The notes below the pieces were generated by a model that worked only from the letters and a program-made list of their open reading frames with translations, was not told where the DNA came from and searched no databases. Positions 1 to 11,134 of a DNA stretch of 64,000 bases are shown piece after piece. This DNA is from Hygrophila difformis (Eukaryota; Streptophyta; Magnoliopsida; Lamiales; Acanthaceae). The stretch lies in NCBI GenBank assembly GCA_030278955.1, contig JAOANR010000015.1, forward strand, positions 15,299,917-15,363,916, written 5' to 3'. Position 1 is the stretch's first letter, and every line of letters starts with the position of its first letter. The position numbers and the translations under genes were made by a program.

Positions 1-290
1 GCTGGATTGGGCCAGATGGGCCGAAAATATTCTTTTTGTGGGCTTTTCTATCTTTTTCCCATCTTTTTGTTTCCTTTTCTTTTTCTCATGTTTTTGGATT
101 TTTCTAACATAAATATGTAATAAAATTACATATTTATGTCTTTTCCACACCAGCTTATTATTTTTACAATTATGCATAAATCAGTCCAATTCGACTGCTT
201 TCTTACTTAATGTAAGACCGGAATGCGATCAAATGCCCGTTTAAGACACGGAAATGGATTGAAAATAATGGTCATTTTTGGCCATTATCA
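1..290 (-). repeat. Partial 3' LTR of the Athila-like element
   Basis: Ends in GGCCATTATCA at 280-290, identical to the outer end of the 5' LTR at 15565-15575. Only the last 290 bp are in the window. Two differences from the 5' LTR were seen, near position 44 and near 175. Confidence 0.9.
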
Positions 291-1973
291 ACATCCTCAC
301 ATTTAATACTGATCGTCCCCGAGCAGTCAGAGTCAATGTTCCTGAGAACACGGACTCTACATATTCAATTCATTTTCGTGGCTTCAAAAATATCATTCTT
401 TTTAGATTGGGATAAGACAATCAAAAATTACAAGTATTGAATTCCCTTGATTGCAGTGTTTAATGAAATGATACTTGCTCACTATATCGGGCCTACAAAT
501 CAAACATTATTATCAATCCTTCATGAACATCATGTTTGAAAAATGCAAAGATTAGGGATGGGAATTAAAGGATGACATGAACATGTGTAATAAGACAAAG
601 CCTCACATATAAGAGAATCGGAAAAATTCACTCACTCTCAATTGGGGTTTAATCATGAACGCTCAAAATTCAATTCAATTAAATTCTCCCATAAGCTTGC
701 AACTGGACCAACTCGCCACCGGCTCATTTCCTCAAATCGAGATCCCAAGGTCTTATTCAAGGTTATAACGGGGCATACGGTTGTAACATTAGGTGGGAGA
801 AGGGAATATTGGGCTAAGAAGTGGCAGGAATTAATTCCATCATAACTTGGCATTTTTATTTAAAATTTATGATCATCAATGTTTCTCTTTCTTTTGTTTT
901 TCTTTTTCCATTGCATGACATTAGACTAAGTCTAATTTGCTTTGTCATTTGCAATTTATTTATGTTGAATGACATTCAACTCTTCTTCTTCTTTTTTTTT
1001 TTTTTTTTGAATCGGTTTATCGGATACCGATTTACAGTTTTCATTGATGATCAAAAATTGTGATGCCTTTGATAGAATTCATCCTTGCACACTTGGGTTT
1101 GAATTTCTTGGTCTTTTTGTAAGTCTAGGAATAATATGAAGGGTTTCAAAGAAAAATTAGGCTTATAGGCTCAAATTGGTTAATCCTAAAGGGAAAATAT
1201 TTTTGGGTTTGGATTTCAAAAGAAGGCCAAAAATTTGGGTTTTCTAGGTGCCTCGATCATATGCTCGATTTCGGGAATATGGCATAGTCTTGAATCGGTC
1301 CCAATTGCAAGTTCTAGTTTCCTTTAATCAAAATGATTCACACATCAAAGAAAATGAATGAATAAAAGTGACTCATGGCTCAAATCTCACAAGGTTGGGT
1401 TGATTCATGTCATACAATATTCTCAAATTTAATCAAAGCTTAATTCTAACAATTTATTCAATCAAAATCTCTAACATGCAGATTTATTACCCAATAAGCT
1501 GATCGCATCATTAGATTTTTATAGCTCAAAACCTCAGGAATTCATGTCATGCATGTTCTCAATTATATTATCCCAATTTAAAAGTCTGAAAATTTAATCA
1601 CAAGCCTAAATTCAGCATGTGAATTTAGAGCAAGTTTATGCATATTTTTGCTGGTTATTTAATTGAAAACAGTAAAGAGGCACTGCTGACATACTGAGTA
1701 TGTCAACAGCATATTTTTGGTCTGACAGTCACTTATTCATCTCGGACTGTGCAGACATCTTTTCAAAAGAAAGCAGTAAAGAATTGTTCAGTGGTCTCAA
1801 AAACTGAGTTCCAATTTAGGGAAAGCGAATAAATACAACCGAGGCAAGGGATTCTCGTGCAGTTAATACGAACCTGCACACACAAAAGGAGGAAATCCCT
1901 TGCAAATTACTACTACTAAGATGGAAATAAAACAAAGCAGGGTAAAGTGGGACCAGGATTCGTCCTTCTTTCT
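291..1973. other. 3' internal region of the Athila-like element, non-coding
   Basis: Lies between the 3' LTR and the F-box ORF. On the minus strand the purine-rich GTGAGGATGT at 291-300 abuts the LTR and is the best polypurine-tract candidate. The rest is AT-rich with no supportable ORF. A small inverted repeat (GCTGACATACT / AGTATGTCAACAGC) sits near 1684-1710. Confidence 0.6.
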
Positions 1974-2634
1974 TCAGGGCATGTATCGGAGCCAGAGGAC
2001 ACAGCTGGAAAGCTCACAACGCAGACACCAATCGCGGTTTCTCAGAGGTGCATGCCATCTTGGGCAGTAGACTCTGACTCCTTGGCCTGCCCACAGTTGT
2101 GGGTTGTCTGGGTTGTCAGTTATCCAATCGAGAACGTTGAGGGACGTATACCAAAAAACTGATCGATCTGTCACCATCCTGTCGATCATTCTGATTCCCT
2201 GCTCAACTTGGCCTTCGTCCGTCTTACTCATAAGCATCAATCCGCGGGTGAAGATTGACGTCTTATGGTTGTCCTCAAGTCCCGGGCGTAGCAGTTCACA
2301 AGCGCGCTCCTCATTCCCCTCCGCAAATGCCCTGAGTGCTGGGATGAGCTGAAGGTTGAAGTTTCCTGCCGCTGTGCATCTTCGCAGGAATCTCTCCTTC
2401 TGCCGACGGATCCTTACTTGCCATCTCTTCACAGTGGAGGTGTTAACCTCGCATCGCTTGTACACGATGGCAAGGTTTCCAGCATCTCTGAACTTCTTGC
2501 ATACTCGTTGTGCAGTAAACACCCCCTTGATTTCATCCTCTCCTATCCGGGAGAGAATTTCACCAAGGAGTTCGACCGGCAAGTCCAGCAACTTGGTTCC
2601 TTCTGGTGCAGGATTTGGAATGGGAGGATTACCC
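1974..2634 (-). CDS. F-box protein-like exon inside the Athila-like retrotransposon
   Basis: A minus-strand reading frame in the same orientation as gag-pol, at the place where Athila/Calypso elements usually carry an env-like ORF. An F-box motif lies at the start of the frame (LLDLPVELLGEILSRI, then VCKKFRD). The remainder resembles the plant At1g67623/At2g35280 type of F-box proteins: a short helical repeat region (FAEGNEERACELL, then GLMLMSKTDEG) and a Cys-rich tail (YCPRWH, CLRC). F-box proteins normally bind SKP1 and act as SCF ubiquitin-ligase substrate adaptors; whether this copy works is unknown. The frame has no ATG before the F-box. Instead it opens at a pyrimidine-rich CTTATCTTTTCAG, a good 3' splice site ending at 2635, so I start the exon at 2634. 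The upstream exon was not identified. A captured host gene exon is the simplest reading. Confidence 0.6.
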
Positions 2635-3954
2635 CTGAAAAGATAAGAAGTGATGAATCCAATTTTTATGTGATTTTCAGAAATTATTCAAGTTCAGAAA
2701 CCAACATCCTCACATTTAGAGCTTTGCTCTAGATGTGAGATTATTAAATTTCTGACTTGAATTTTAATTTAAAGCACATGTAAATAATATTTGGTTTTAA
2801 ATGGGCTAAAGAGCCCAAAATAAAATAAAATTGGCCATTGGGCCTAAAATCTTTTTTTAATGGGCCATAAGGCCCAAAAGTTTTCAATTTTATTAAACAA
2901 GTCCGAGACACTTGTTGGAAGTGGAATGAGATGGATAGATGGAAATGGAATGCTCGAATATTGGAATGTGCAATGGAGACGTGGCGGAACGGATCTGCTG
3001 TTTTTGGATAGCTTGGACTGTTTGGACAGTTAAAGCATCCAAAAATTTGCAAACACTATTTTTAATTTTAAAAATGGTTGACTTGTTTTATTTAACAAAG
3101 GTGGGATGTGAGTGGTCCCATTTTGGATTTTTAAAAAGGATAGCAGTTGGGTGACAAAAATACTGCTATCTTACTCACACTAGTGTTCCATTGGGAACAA
3201 AAACTCAAGTCAAACATTAAACAAAAATAACTCTTTTTGTCTTTTTCTAAAAGGTTGCTTTTATTAAAAGTGGAAGCTTCTTATTGGGTGTTTGTACTAT
3301 GTTTCCATAAACAAACAAGCATTTATTCCCATGAGATTTCTAACATGGGAACAAATGTGCCCAAAAAGATCTTACCTCTTTTATTACACCAACTCAACAC
3401 TGTGCACATCACATCAAGATCAATCAAACCAATAACATCAAGATATTCAAAACAATACCCAAATGTTCATTAGTTTGTTCTTTCCAGTTTTAAACTTCAA
3501 AACTTTATCTATTAACAGTTTTAAAACAAACTCTCAAGTAGGTTTTTAAGGGTTTCAAAAGGACTTCAAAGAGCTCCTTAAAACCGAGAGCATTCAAAAT
3601 CGAAAAACAGAAAAAACAAAAACTCACACAAACCACATTATGTCATTCTCAACCCAAAAATAAGAAAAAGAAACAAACGAGTTCGATAGAGGCCAGGAAC
3701 AGGTGGGAAAAATGGGTTTACCCTCCCCTCCTTGGCTCGGGTCTAGGCACGGGTCCGAGGTTTGGGAGGAGTCCATGAAATCGGTCCATAGTTTCCCCTA
3801 GAAAAAGAGTGATAAGGGTGCGAAGAACACGTGGTGTTCGTTCGGATGAGAGAAAAATGGGGGACAGAGGAAGATGAAGAAACTGAAAGAAGTTGAAATG
3901 ACAAGAGAAGGTGAAAAGAAACTGGAGGGGGTGGGGGGTATAAATACTTGAACT
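2635..3954. other. 3' internal region of the Athila-like element, non-coding
   Basis: No convincing coding sequence. It holds one copy of the repeated motif ACATCCTCACATTTA (2704-2718), followed by a short hairpin (ACATTTAGAGC, then GCTCTAGATGT). A TATAAATA at 3938-3945 lies directly before the palindrome array on the plus strand and could be a TATA box, but nothing else supports a promoter. Confidence 0.5.
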
Positions 3955-4265
3955 TTTGTCGCGGAATCCGAGACTTTGTCGCGGAACAAGGTTCCGCGAC
4001 AAGGCATCGCGACATTAGAGAGGTCGCGGAGTTGAAGGTTGGTCGCGGAGTAATGCTCCGCGACAAGGCTACCGCGACAAAGTTCAGTATGGAGACAGTC
4101 AACGCAGGTTGTGTCGCGGAGCAGGGCTTGGTCGCGGAGTCATGCTCCGCGACAAGGTGCATCGCGACAAGATGTGGGGAAGGGTTAAGAAGGAAAAGGG
4201 AGTTTGTCGCGGAACAGGGCCTGGTCGCGATGCATGACACCGCGACAAAGGTCCTTCCACGACAA
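3955..4265. repeat. Palindrome array, GTCGCGGA / TCCGCGAC units, internal copy
   Basis: About 310 bp packed with GTCGCGGAAC/GTCGCGGAGT and its reverse complement GTTCCGCGAC/GCTCCGCGAC, arranged as hairpins with loops of a few bases (for example TTGTCGCGGAAC, AAG, GTTCCGCGACAAG near 3977-4003). Partly degenerate units such as CATCGCGACA and ACCGCGACAA occur between them. The same motif forms arrays in the 5' LTR of the same element. Confidence 0.85.
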
Positions 4266-4754
4266 AGAATTTTGAATTTTCAAATTTTCTTGGACTGGGC
4301 CCAAGTGTGATGTGGGCCTGAGTCCATTTTATTTGATTTGGGCTGACTAAACTCAGTCCAAGTAAATTCAAAGTGCTGGCTGAAAATTTTAAAATAATCC
4401 ACTTGCATAAAATTAGGTTGGGTTAGTTCCATTTTATCTGTGAATTTTATTTCGGGTATTGAATTTCTTCAATTCCCGAAAACATTTTCTCAGATTTATA
4501 GAACTAATCCAACCAAGAACCTGGTTTTTCCATGTTACTCTTATCTGCTCCTCTTTTTGGGGGTTCCGAACTTCTGCAAGATAGATGAATGAAATGCATT
4601 AGATTTTCTCCAAATATCAACATCCTCACATTTAGAGTCTTAGTACTCTAAATGTTTAATTGATCTTTGGGTACTTTCTTGCCATGAAATAAATACTGTA
4701 AATATATACTATATATATATAAACTGAAATTTTTGTGTTTTTAAATGCTGTTTC
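4266..4754. other. Region just after pol in the Athila-like element
   Basis: AT-rich, no ORF. It contains the third copy of ACATCCTCACATTTA (4620-4634) and an adjacent perfect 10-bp inverted repeat (ACATTTAGAG, then CTCTAAATGT). An AT run lies near 4696-4722. Confidence 0.5.
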
Positions 4755-7700
4755 TTATTGAGTGTAGGCCGGGTCTGCCACTGCTTGGCTTTCTTTCTCT
4801 GGATCGAACTGTCCAAGGTACTCTTTTAATCGTTGTCCATTCACCACTATATCGCCCCTGCCAGTTCGAATCCTGACAGCTCCATTTTTGAACACCTCTA
4901 GTACTTCATGTGGTCCTTCCCATCTAGATTTGTGCTTTCCGGGGAACAGCTTCAACCTAGTATTGAACAATAACACATGTTGACCAACATAAAAATACTT
5001 AGGTTTGATCCGGCGATCGTGCAACTTCTGGGTCCGCTCCTTGTAAATTCGAGAGCTTTCATAAGCTTGCGCTTGTATTTCCTCAATTTCATTGAGGTCC
5101 AACTTACGTTTGCTCTGAGCAACTTTCGGATCGAAGTTAAGCGTTTTAACGGCCCAGTAAGCTTTATGCTCTAGCTCTACGGGCAAATGACAGGCTTTTC
5201 CGAAGACCAGCCTATATGGAGACATCCCGATGGGAGTCTTATATGCTGTGCGGTATGCCCATAGAGCATCATTGAGCTTACGTGCCCAATCCTTACGGGT
5301 TATCCCGACAGTGGCTTCGAGTATGTGTTTGATTTCGCGATTGGATACTTCGACTTGACCACTAGTCTGAGGATGGTAAGGCGTGCCTATCTTATGGAGG
5401 ATCCCATTTTTACTCATTAAAGTTTCAAAACCTTTATTAATAAAGTGTGTTCCTCCATCAGATATCACCACCCTAGGTACGCCAAACCGACTGAAAATGT
5501 TGTTCTTGAGGAACTTGATGACTTGGCTACCATCATTGGTTGGTAATGCGACAGCCTCGACCCATTTGGATACGTAATCGACAGCTACCAAGATATAGTA
5601 GTTTCCACCAGATGGTGGAAACGGTCCCATGAAGTCAATGCCCCATACATCAAAGATCTCAAGTGTGAGAATCCCCTTTTGAGGCATCTCATCCCTCTTG
5701 GAGATGTTTCCTAATCTTTGGCATCTGTCACAGCCCTTAACAAATGTCCTGCAATCCTCATAGATGTGAGGCCAATAAAATCCACATTCGAGGACCTTGT
5801 GGGCCGTTCGAGCGGGACCATGGTGACCTCCATATTCTGATTCATGGCATTTTCTGACAATTTGATAAGCTTCATGCTCGGTCACACATCGCCTGATTAT
5901 TAAATCAGGGCAATGTTTGAAGAGGTAAGGTTCTTCCCAGAAGTAACTTAATACATCTCGTTTGAACTTATTCCTCGGATGATAGTTCGAAAACTGGGGG
6001 GTTATTCCGCATGCCAAGAAGTTAGCGATGTCGGAAAACCATGGACAAGCTTGATTATGCAGATGCAACGCGAACAACTGTTCGTCCGGGAAATCTTCAT
6101 TGACGGCTTTTTCCTTTTTATCATTATCTAATCGAGATAAGTGGTCAGCAGCACCATTATCTCGACCTCGCCTATCTTTTATTATGATGTCGAATTCTTG
6201 CAACAGAAGTACCCACCTGATTAATCGAGGTTTTGCATCTTGTTTGCTAAACAAGTATCTCAATGCTGTATGATCAGTGTATACTATGGTCCTTGTACCT
6301 ATCAGGTACTGTCTGAACTTGTCAAACGCGAAGACTACAGCATACATCTCTTTCTCCGTTGTGGTGTAGTTAACTTGGGCTTCATTCAGGGCATGACTTG
6401 CGTAATGAATTACGCAGTGTCTCCCATCCTTATGTTGTCCAAGAACTGCACCTACGGCGAGACCACTAGCATCGCACATTACCTCGAAAGGCAGTGACCA
6501 ATCGGGTGGTTGCACTATCGGTGCAGAAACCAACATCTTCTTGAGCGTGTCAAAGGCTTGGACACACGCTTCATTTATTAAGAAAGGATTTTCTTTACAA
6601 AGCAGATTAGTGAGCGGCTTGGCAATTTTAGAGAAATCCTATGAATCGCCGGTAAAAACCGGCATGCCCTAAGAAGCTCCTAACTGATTTGATCGAGTTA
6701 GGAAGAGGGAGATTGGAAATGATGGAAACTTTGGCTGGATCAACTTCAATGCCTGCACGAGAAATGCGATGACCTAACACTATGCCCTCAGTGACCATAA
6801 AATGGCACTTTTCCCAATTTAAAACCAAGTTAGTGTCCTCACACCTCTTTAAAATCTTTGCAAGATTGGTCAAACAATCTTCGAACGTATCTCCATACAC
6901 AGAGAAGTCATCCATAAAGACCTCAATGCATTTTTCGATAAATTCAGAGAAAATAGACATCATGCATCTTTGAAAAGTAGCAGGTGCATTGCACAAACCA
7001 AAAGGCATCCGTCGATAGGCAAAAGTGCCGTACGGGCAAGTAAAAGTGGTTTTATCATGGTCTTCACTGGAAATAACAATCTGATTATATCCAGAATAAC
7101 CATCCAAAAAGCAATAAAACTCTCTCCCTGCCAACCTCTCAAGCATCTGGTCAATGAATGGCAATGGAAAATGGTCCTTGCGTGTGGCCTCGTTCAGCTT
7201 CCGGTAATCGATACAAACTCTCCATCCGGTCACTGGCCTGGTTGCAACCTCTTCTCCTTGCTCATTCTTGGTTATGCACATCCCTCCTCGTTTGGGTACG
7301 ACCTGCACCGGGCTAACCCATTTGCTGTCAGAGATAGGATAGATAATACCAGCATCTAAGAGCTTGATAACTTCTTTCCTTACCACTTCCTGCATAAGGG
7401 GGTTCAATCGCCTCTGAGGTTGACGAGAGGGTTTAAACTCGTCTTCCATTAGAATCCTGTGCATGCAAATAGAAGGGCTTATTCCTTTTATATCAGAAAT
7501 GGTCCAACCTATTGCATGTACATGTTTCTTAAGAACGTCCACCAGAGCGTTTTCTTGCTCTTGGGAGAGCTTAGCCGAAACAATCACGGGTAACTTTTTA
7601 TGTTCTGCGAGAAACGCGTACTTGAGATGATCGGGTAGTGTTTTAAGTTCAAGCTCTGGTGGACATTCAACGGAAGGGAGTAGTTTGCGAGAATTGGGTA

Positions 7701-10700
7701 GTGGGAGAACAGATTTACCTTCGGGATCCTGCATCAGTACAGGATCCTCTTCCTCCTCCTGGTTGGCGTCATCATGGAAGTCGATGCCGTCAAATTCCTC
7801 CAAATCCCCTGTTTCGGGATCGGCGAAGTGAACGGCTTTGCATCCTTTGTGCTCCACGCCAGCAGGCTTCAGTACCTGCTTTGATGGTTCATCCAGCATC
7901 ATTTCACAATCAAGTTCAGAGTCTAGCTCTTCCCTAACTATTACATTTTCAAATGAGAAACAAGAACTGTCATTCGGAAATTTCTGCAATTTCTCCATAT
8001 CAAAGATGATCTCCTCGCCATCGACCCTTAAGGTGACTTTTCCGGATTTAGCGTCGATCAGTGCACCACCAGTGGCTAGAAATGGGCGTCCAAGGATAAG
8101 CGGCATTTCAGAATCCTCTTCAATGTCGAGGACGATGAAGTCGACCGGGAAAAGAACCTGCCCGGTTTTGACTACAACATCCTTAAGGATTCCTACGGGC
8201 TGAGTGATCGATCTGTCTGCAAGTTGCAGTCTCATCTTCACCGGTTGAATTTCTCCAAGCTTAAGGCGAACAGCCATAGCTAGTGGCATCACATTGATGC
8301 TTGATCCTAAATCACAAAGCCCCATACTCACTTTGGCCTTTCCGAATTGTACTGGAAGTGTGCAACATCCGGGGTCCTCTTTCTTTTCAGGCATTCTCCT
8401 CTGAACGATGGCACTGCATGTGCTGTTGAGAATAATTACCTCTTCCTGCTCAACCTGCCTTTTTCCTGAAATCAATTCTTTCAAGAACTTAGCATAGATG
8501 GGCATTTCGGAAATCATTTCTGTGAGAGGAATGGTTATCTCTACAGACTTTAATCGTTGCAGAAATTTCTTGAATTTAAGATCATGTTCTTTATTTTTAA
8601 GCCGCGCAGGATAAGGAATCCTGGGCATGTACTTGTTATTAGCAATTTTTGGTGGTGAAGGGAAGGAAGTTGTACCTTCACCTGTACCCTTATCTGTTTC
8701 AGCCGTTTCAAGCGCAGCTTCAGTCTGCAATTCGGCTGTCTCTTTTTCTGCTTCGTTCCCATTATCAGCTTCCTTACCAGCATTGTCAACAATATCATCT
8801 TCTTCAAGTTCTGCTCCAGTATCTGCTCCCTTTGGTCCAGCTAGCACTCTTCCAGATTTCAAGGTTATTGCCTTGCATTGCGGGTTCTTTTCCGCAGTAC
8901 TAGGCAACGTTCCTTTGTCCCTTTTCTGCATCTCATTAGCCATCTGTGTAACTTGGGTCTCCACATTTCTGATGGAGGCTTGCAGTTGATTGTTGATCTC
9001 TTTCTGACTAGTGATAAAATCAGTCATCAGATTCTCAAGCCTTGAAGGAGGCTTCTGATTCTGATTCTGATTTTGATGCTGATTCTGATTCCACTGGCCT
9101 TGGTTTGGGACAAACTGAGGCTGGAAACTCTGATTGGGCTGAAAGTTCTGGAAATTCTGAGGTGGCCTCTGCTGGATCTGAGGTTGAAAACCTGGATTCT
9201 GAAAATGTTGGCCCCTGTTCTGATTGAATCCCTGATTCTGCTGAGGGTTGAACTGCTGTTGTGGCTTATTCAAGAGATGTGAATTCAAGGCATTGTTGTT
9301 TGAATACGACAAATTCGGGTGTCTATTTGGAAAGGCTCCTGCATAGTTACAGCTCTCAGCTGTGACTTGCTCGCATGTGTCAGTTGCATGAGCACCTTGA
9401 CACAGTCCACATATCACATCAGTTTGCTGTCCCTGCGCAGAACTTCCAACTCCTTGATTCACAGACAACGCTGCCACTTGCTCTTGAAGCTTTTCAATGT
9501 CTGACTTCTCTACTGTACCTACAACACACAAACCACGAGGGGGAGTGGGATTACCATCATCAGTTAGAACAGAACGGTTGACACTCATGGCTTCAATCTT
9601 TGCCCAGGCTTGGTCCATCGGTATGTAGAGCAAATGTTGACCACCGGCAGCATCAAGCATGGATTTCCATGCTGGGGTCAGACCACTGTAGAACTTTCTC
9701 AGTCTCTCCCAGTCATGGAAACCATGTTGAGGACACTTTCTGAGTAGGTTGAAGAATCTTTCCTTTGCATCATACAAGGACTCGTCTGGTTTCATCTTGA
9801 ATTCCGCAATTTTGGAGCGGCATTCATCCACCTTGGACTCCGGGAAATATTTTGCTAGGAAGTTTCTGATCACATCTTCCCATGTAGACTTCTGATTTAC
9901 GGGCAGTGACTTGTACCATGTTCGTGCTCCGCATGTCAGAGAGAAAGGGAATAGCCTTAGTCGAATAGTATTTGCGGGTACATCACGATTTTTGATCGTG
10001 TCACACAATTCTAGGAAGGTTTGCAGGTGATCATGGGGATCTTCATGACTTGCTCCGGCAAACTGGTTGCTCTGGACTAGATTGATTAGGGCCGGTTTTA
10101 GTTCGAAATTCCTGGCCAGGAATGGAGCTTGTCCAGGAATGTTCAGATATGGCTCTAAAATCGGCTGCATGTAATCAGCAGCAGCTGCTGCTTGATGATT
10201 GTTCTCAGGCCCGCCTTGGTACTGCTGTGGGTAGTAGTTCTGAGGCATGAAATAGTTCCTCGGATCATTGAAATCATTCGGATTCGGGGGATTCTGATGG
10301 GGGTTATGGTATTGCTGATTCTGTTGGTTTGGGAAATTTTGCTGATTTGGTTGGTTTTGGTTGTTTGGTAGGTTTTGGTTCGGGTTGGGAGGGGGTGCCT
10401 CGAAGTGTTGCTGCTCCATGTTTGGTGGATTCTCACCTCCTTGTATGATCTGGGGAGGGGGATCATCCAAATCATCATGTTCAGCATCTTCGGGGTCTTC
10501 CTCAATGTTGTGAAGTGGGGGATTGGGTTGAATGATTGGTGGGATGTCAGGGTTTGCCATTTCGGAGATATCGCTGCTGGTGCTTGGCGAAAGTAATGCC
10601 TGTCGTTCCCGTTCCCTTCTTCGTTTAGTCTCCGCCCTAAGACGTCGAGCTGTCTTTTCTATTTCTGAATTAAACGAGATCTCGGCTGGCGTCTGCTTCC

Positions 10701-10710
10701 TCCTTTGCAT
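4755..10710 (-). pseudogene. Athila-like gag-pol polyprotein, frameshifted
   Basis: Two minus-strand frames make up the polyprotein. The first (10710-6628, 1360 residues) holds an N/Q/P-rich region (about 60-175), a retrotransposon gag domain (about 200-345), a CCHC-like knuckle (434-446, C-x2-C-x3-H-x4-C), an aspartic protease with a DLGSSIN core (from 800) and reverse transcriptase (about 1119-1360, catalytic FMDD at 1265-1268). The second (to 4755) holds RNase H ([25 protein letters not shown]), the H-x-H/C-C integrase zinc finger, the integrase core ([25 protein letters not shown]) and a C-terminal tail. The two lie in different frames. The break falls near 6628-6640, just after the RRFI motif that precedes RNase H, and is best explained by a small indel. 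Everything else is open, so the copy is young but probably defective for RNase H and integrase. Confidence 0.9.
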
Positions 10711-10854
10711 AGAACAACGGCTTCAATAATGACAGTACCTGTACAATCCCCAGGTTAGAAGTGGTTCTGAAGGTGAATATTTATAATTATATGTATAGGC
10801 TACTCTAGGAGCAATTAGGAATGTAATTCTCTAAATAAAACGGCGCTGCATCCT

Positions 10855-10871
10855 CCCCGGCAACGGCGCCA
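10855..10871 (-). other. Primer binding site, tRNA-Asp type
   Basis: The plus strand reads CCCCGGCAACGGCGCCA, which equals the 3' end of plant tRNA-Asp including CCA. On the minus strand this is the PBS, directly adjacent to the LTR end (TTTCA). It is typical of Athila/Calypso elements. Confidence 0.85.
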
Positions 10872-11114
10872 TGAAACTTTTGACAAGTTTCGTAACCCGA
10901 GCTTTTGCTAAAATTATACCAGGTCAGATTTATTAAATGAAGAGCGTTATGATTCACGGGAAAGGGTTTAGGGATATATCAAGATTATTGGTCTTTTTAT
11001 TACTCAAGTATGGTGCTTTGGTTTCAAATGGCGCTGTGGTCCTCTCTGTCATGAAATGTTGGCAAATCTCATGGCATAGCCGGGATAGGTTGACCTTCAG
11101 CCTGTCACACTGAG

Positions 11115-11134
11115 GATCCCCGGCAAATATGCCA
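11115..11134 (-). other. Second, degenerate tRNA-Asp PBS-like sequence inside the LTR
   Basis: GATCCCCGGCAAATATGCCA matches the plant tRNA-Asp 3' end at 17 of 20 positions and is followed by TGA, as at the real PBS/LTR junction. Confidence 0.5.

Noticed and set aside
1974..2634. Envelope-like ORF
   Set aside because: No signal peptide or membrane segment; a clear F-box motif instead.
10855..10871. tRNA-Asp gene
   Set aside because: Only the last 17 bases of the tRNA are matched; this is the retrotransposon primer binding site.
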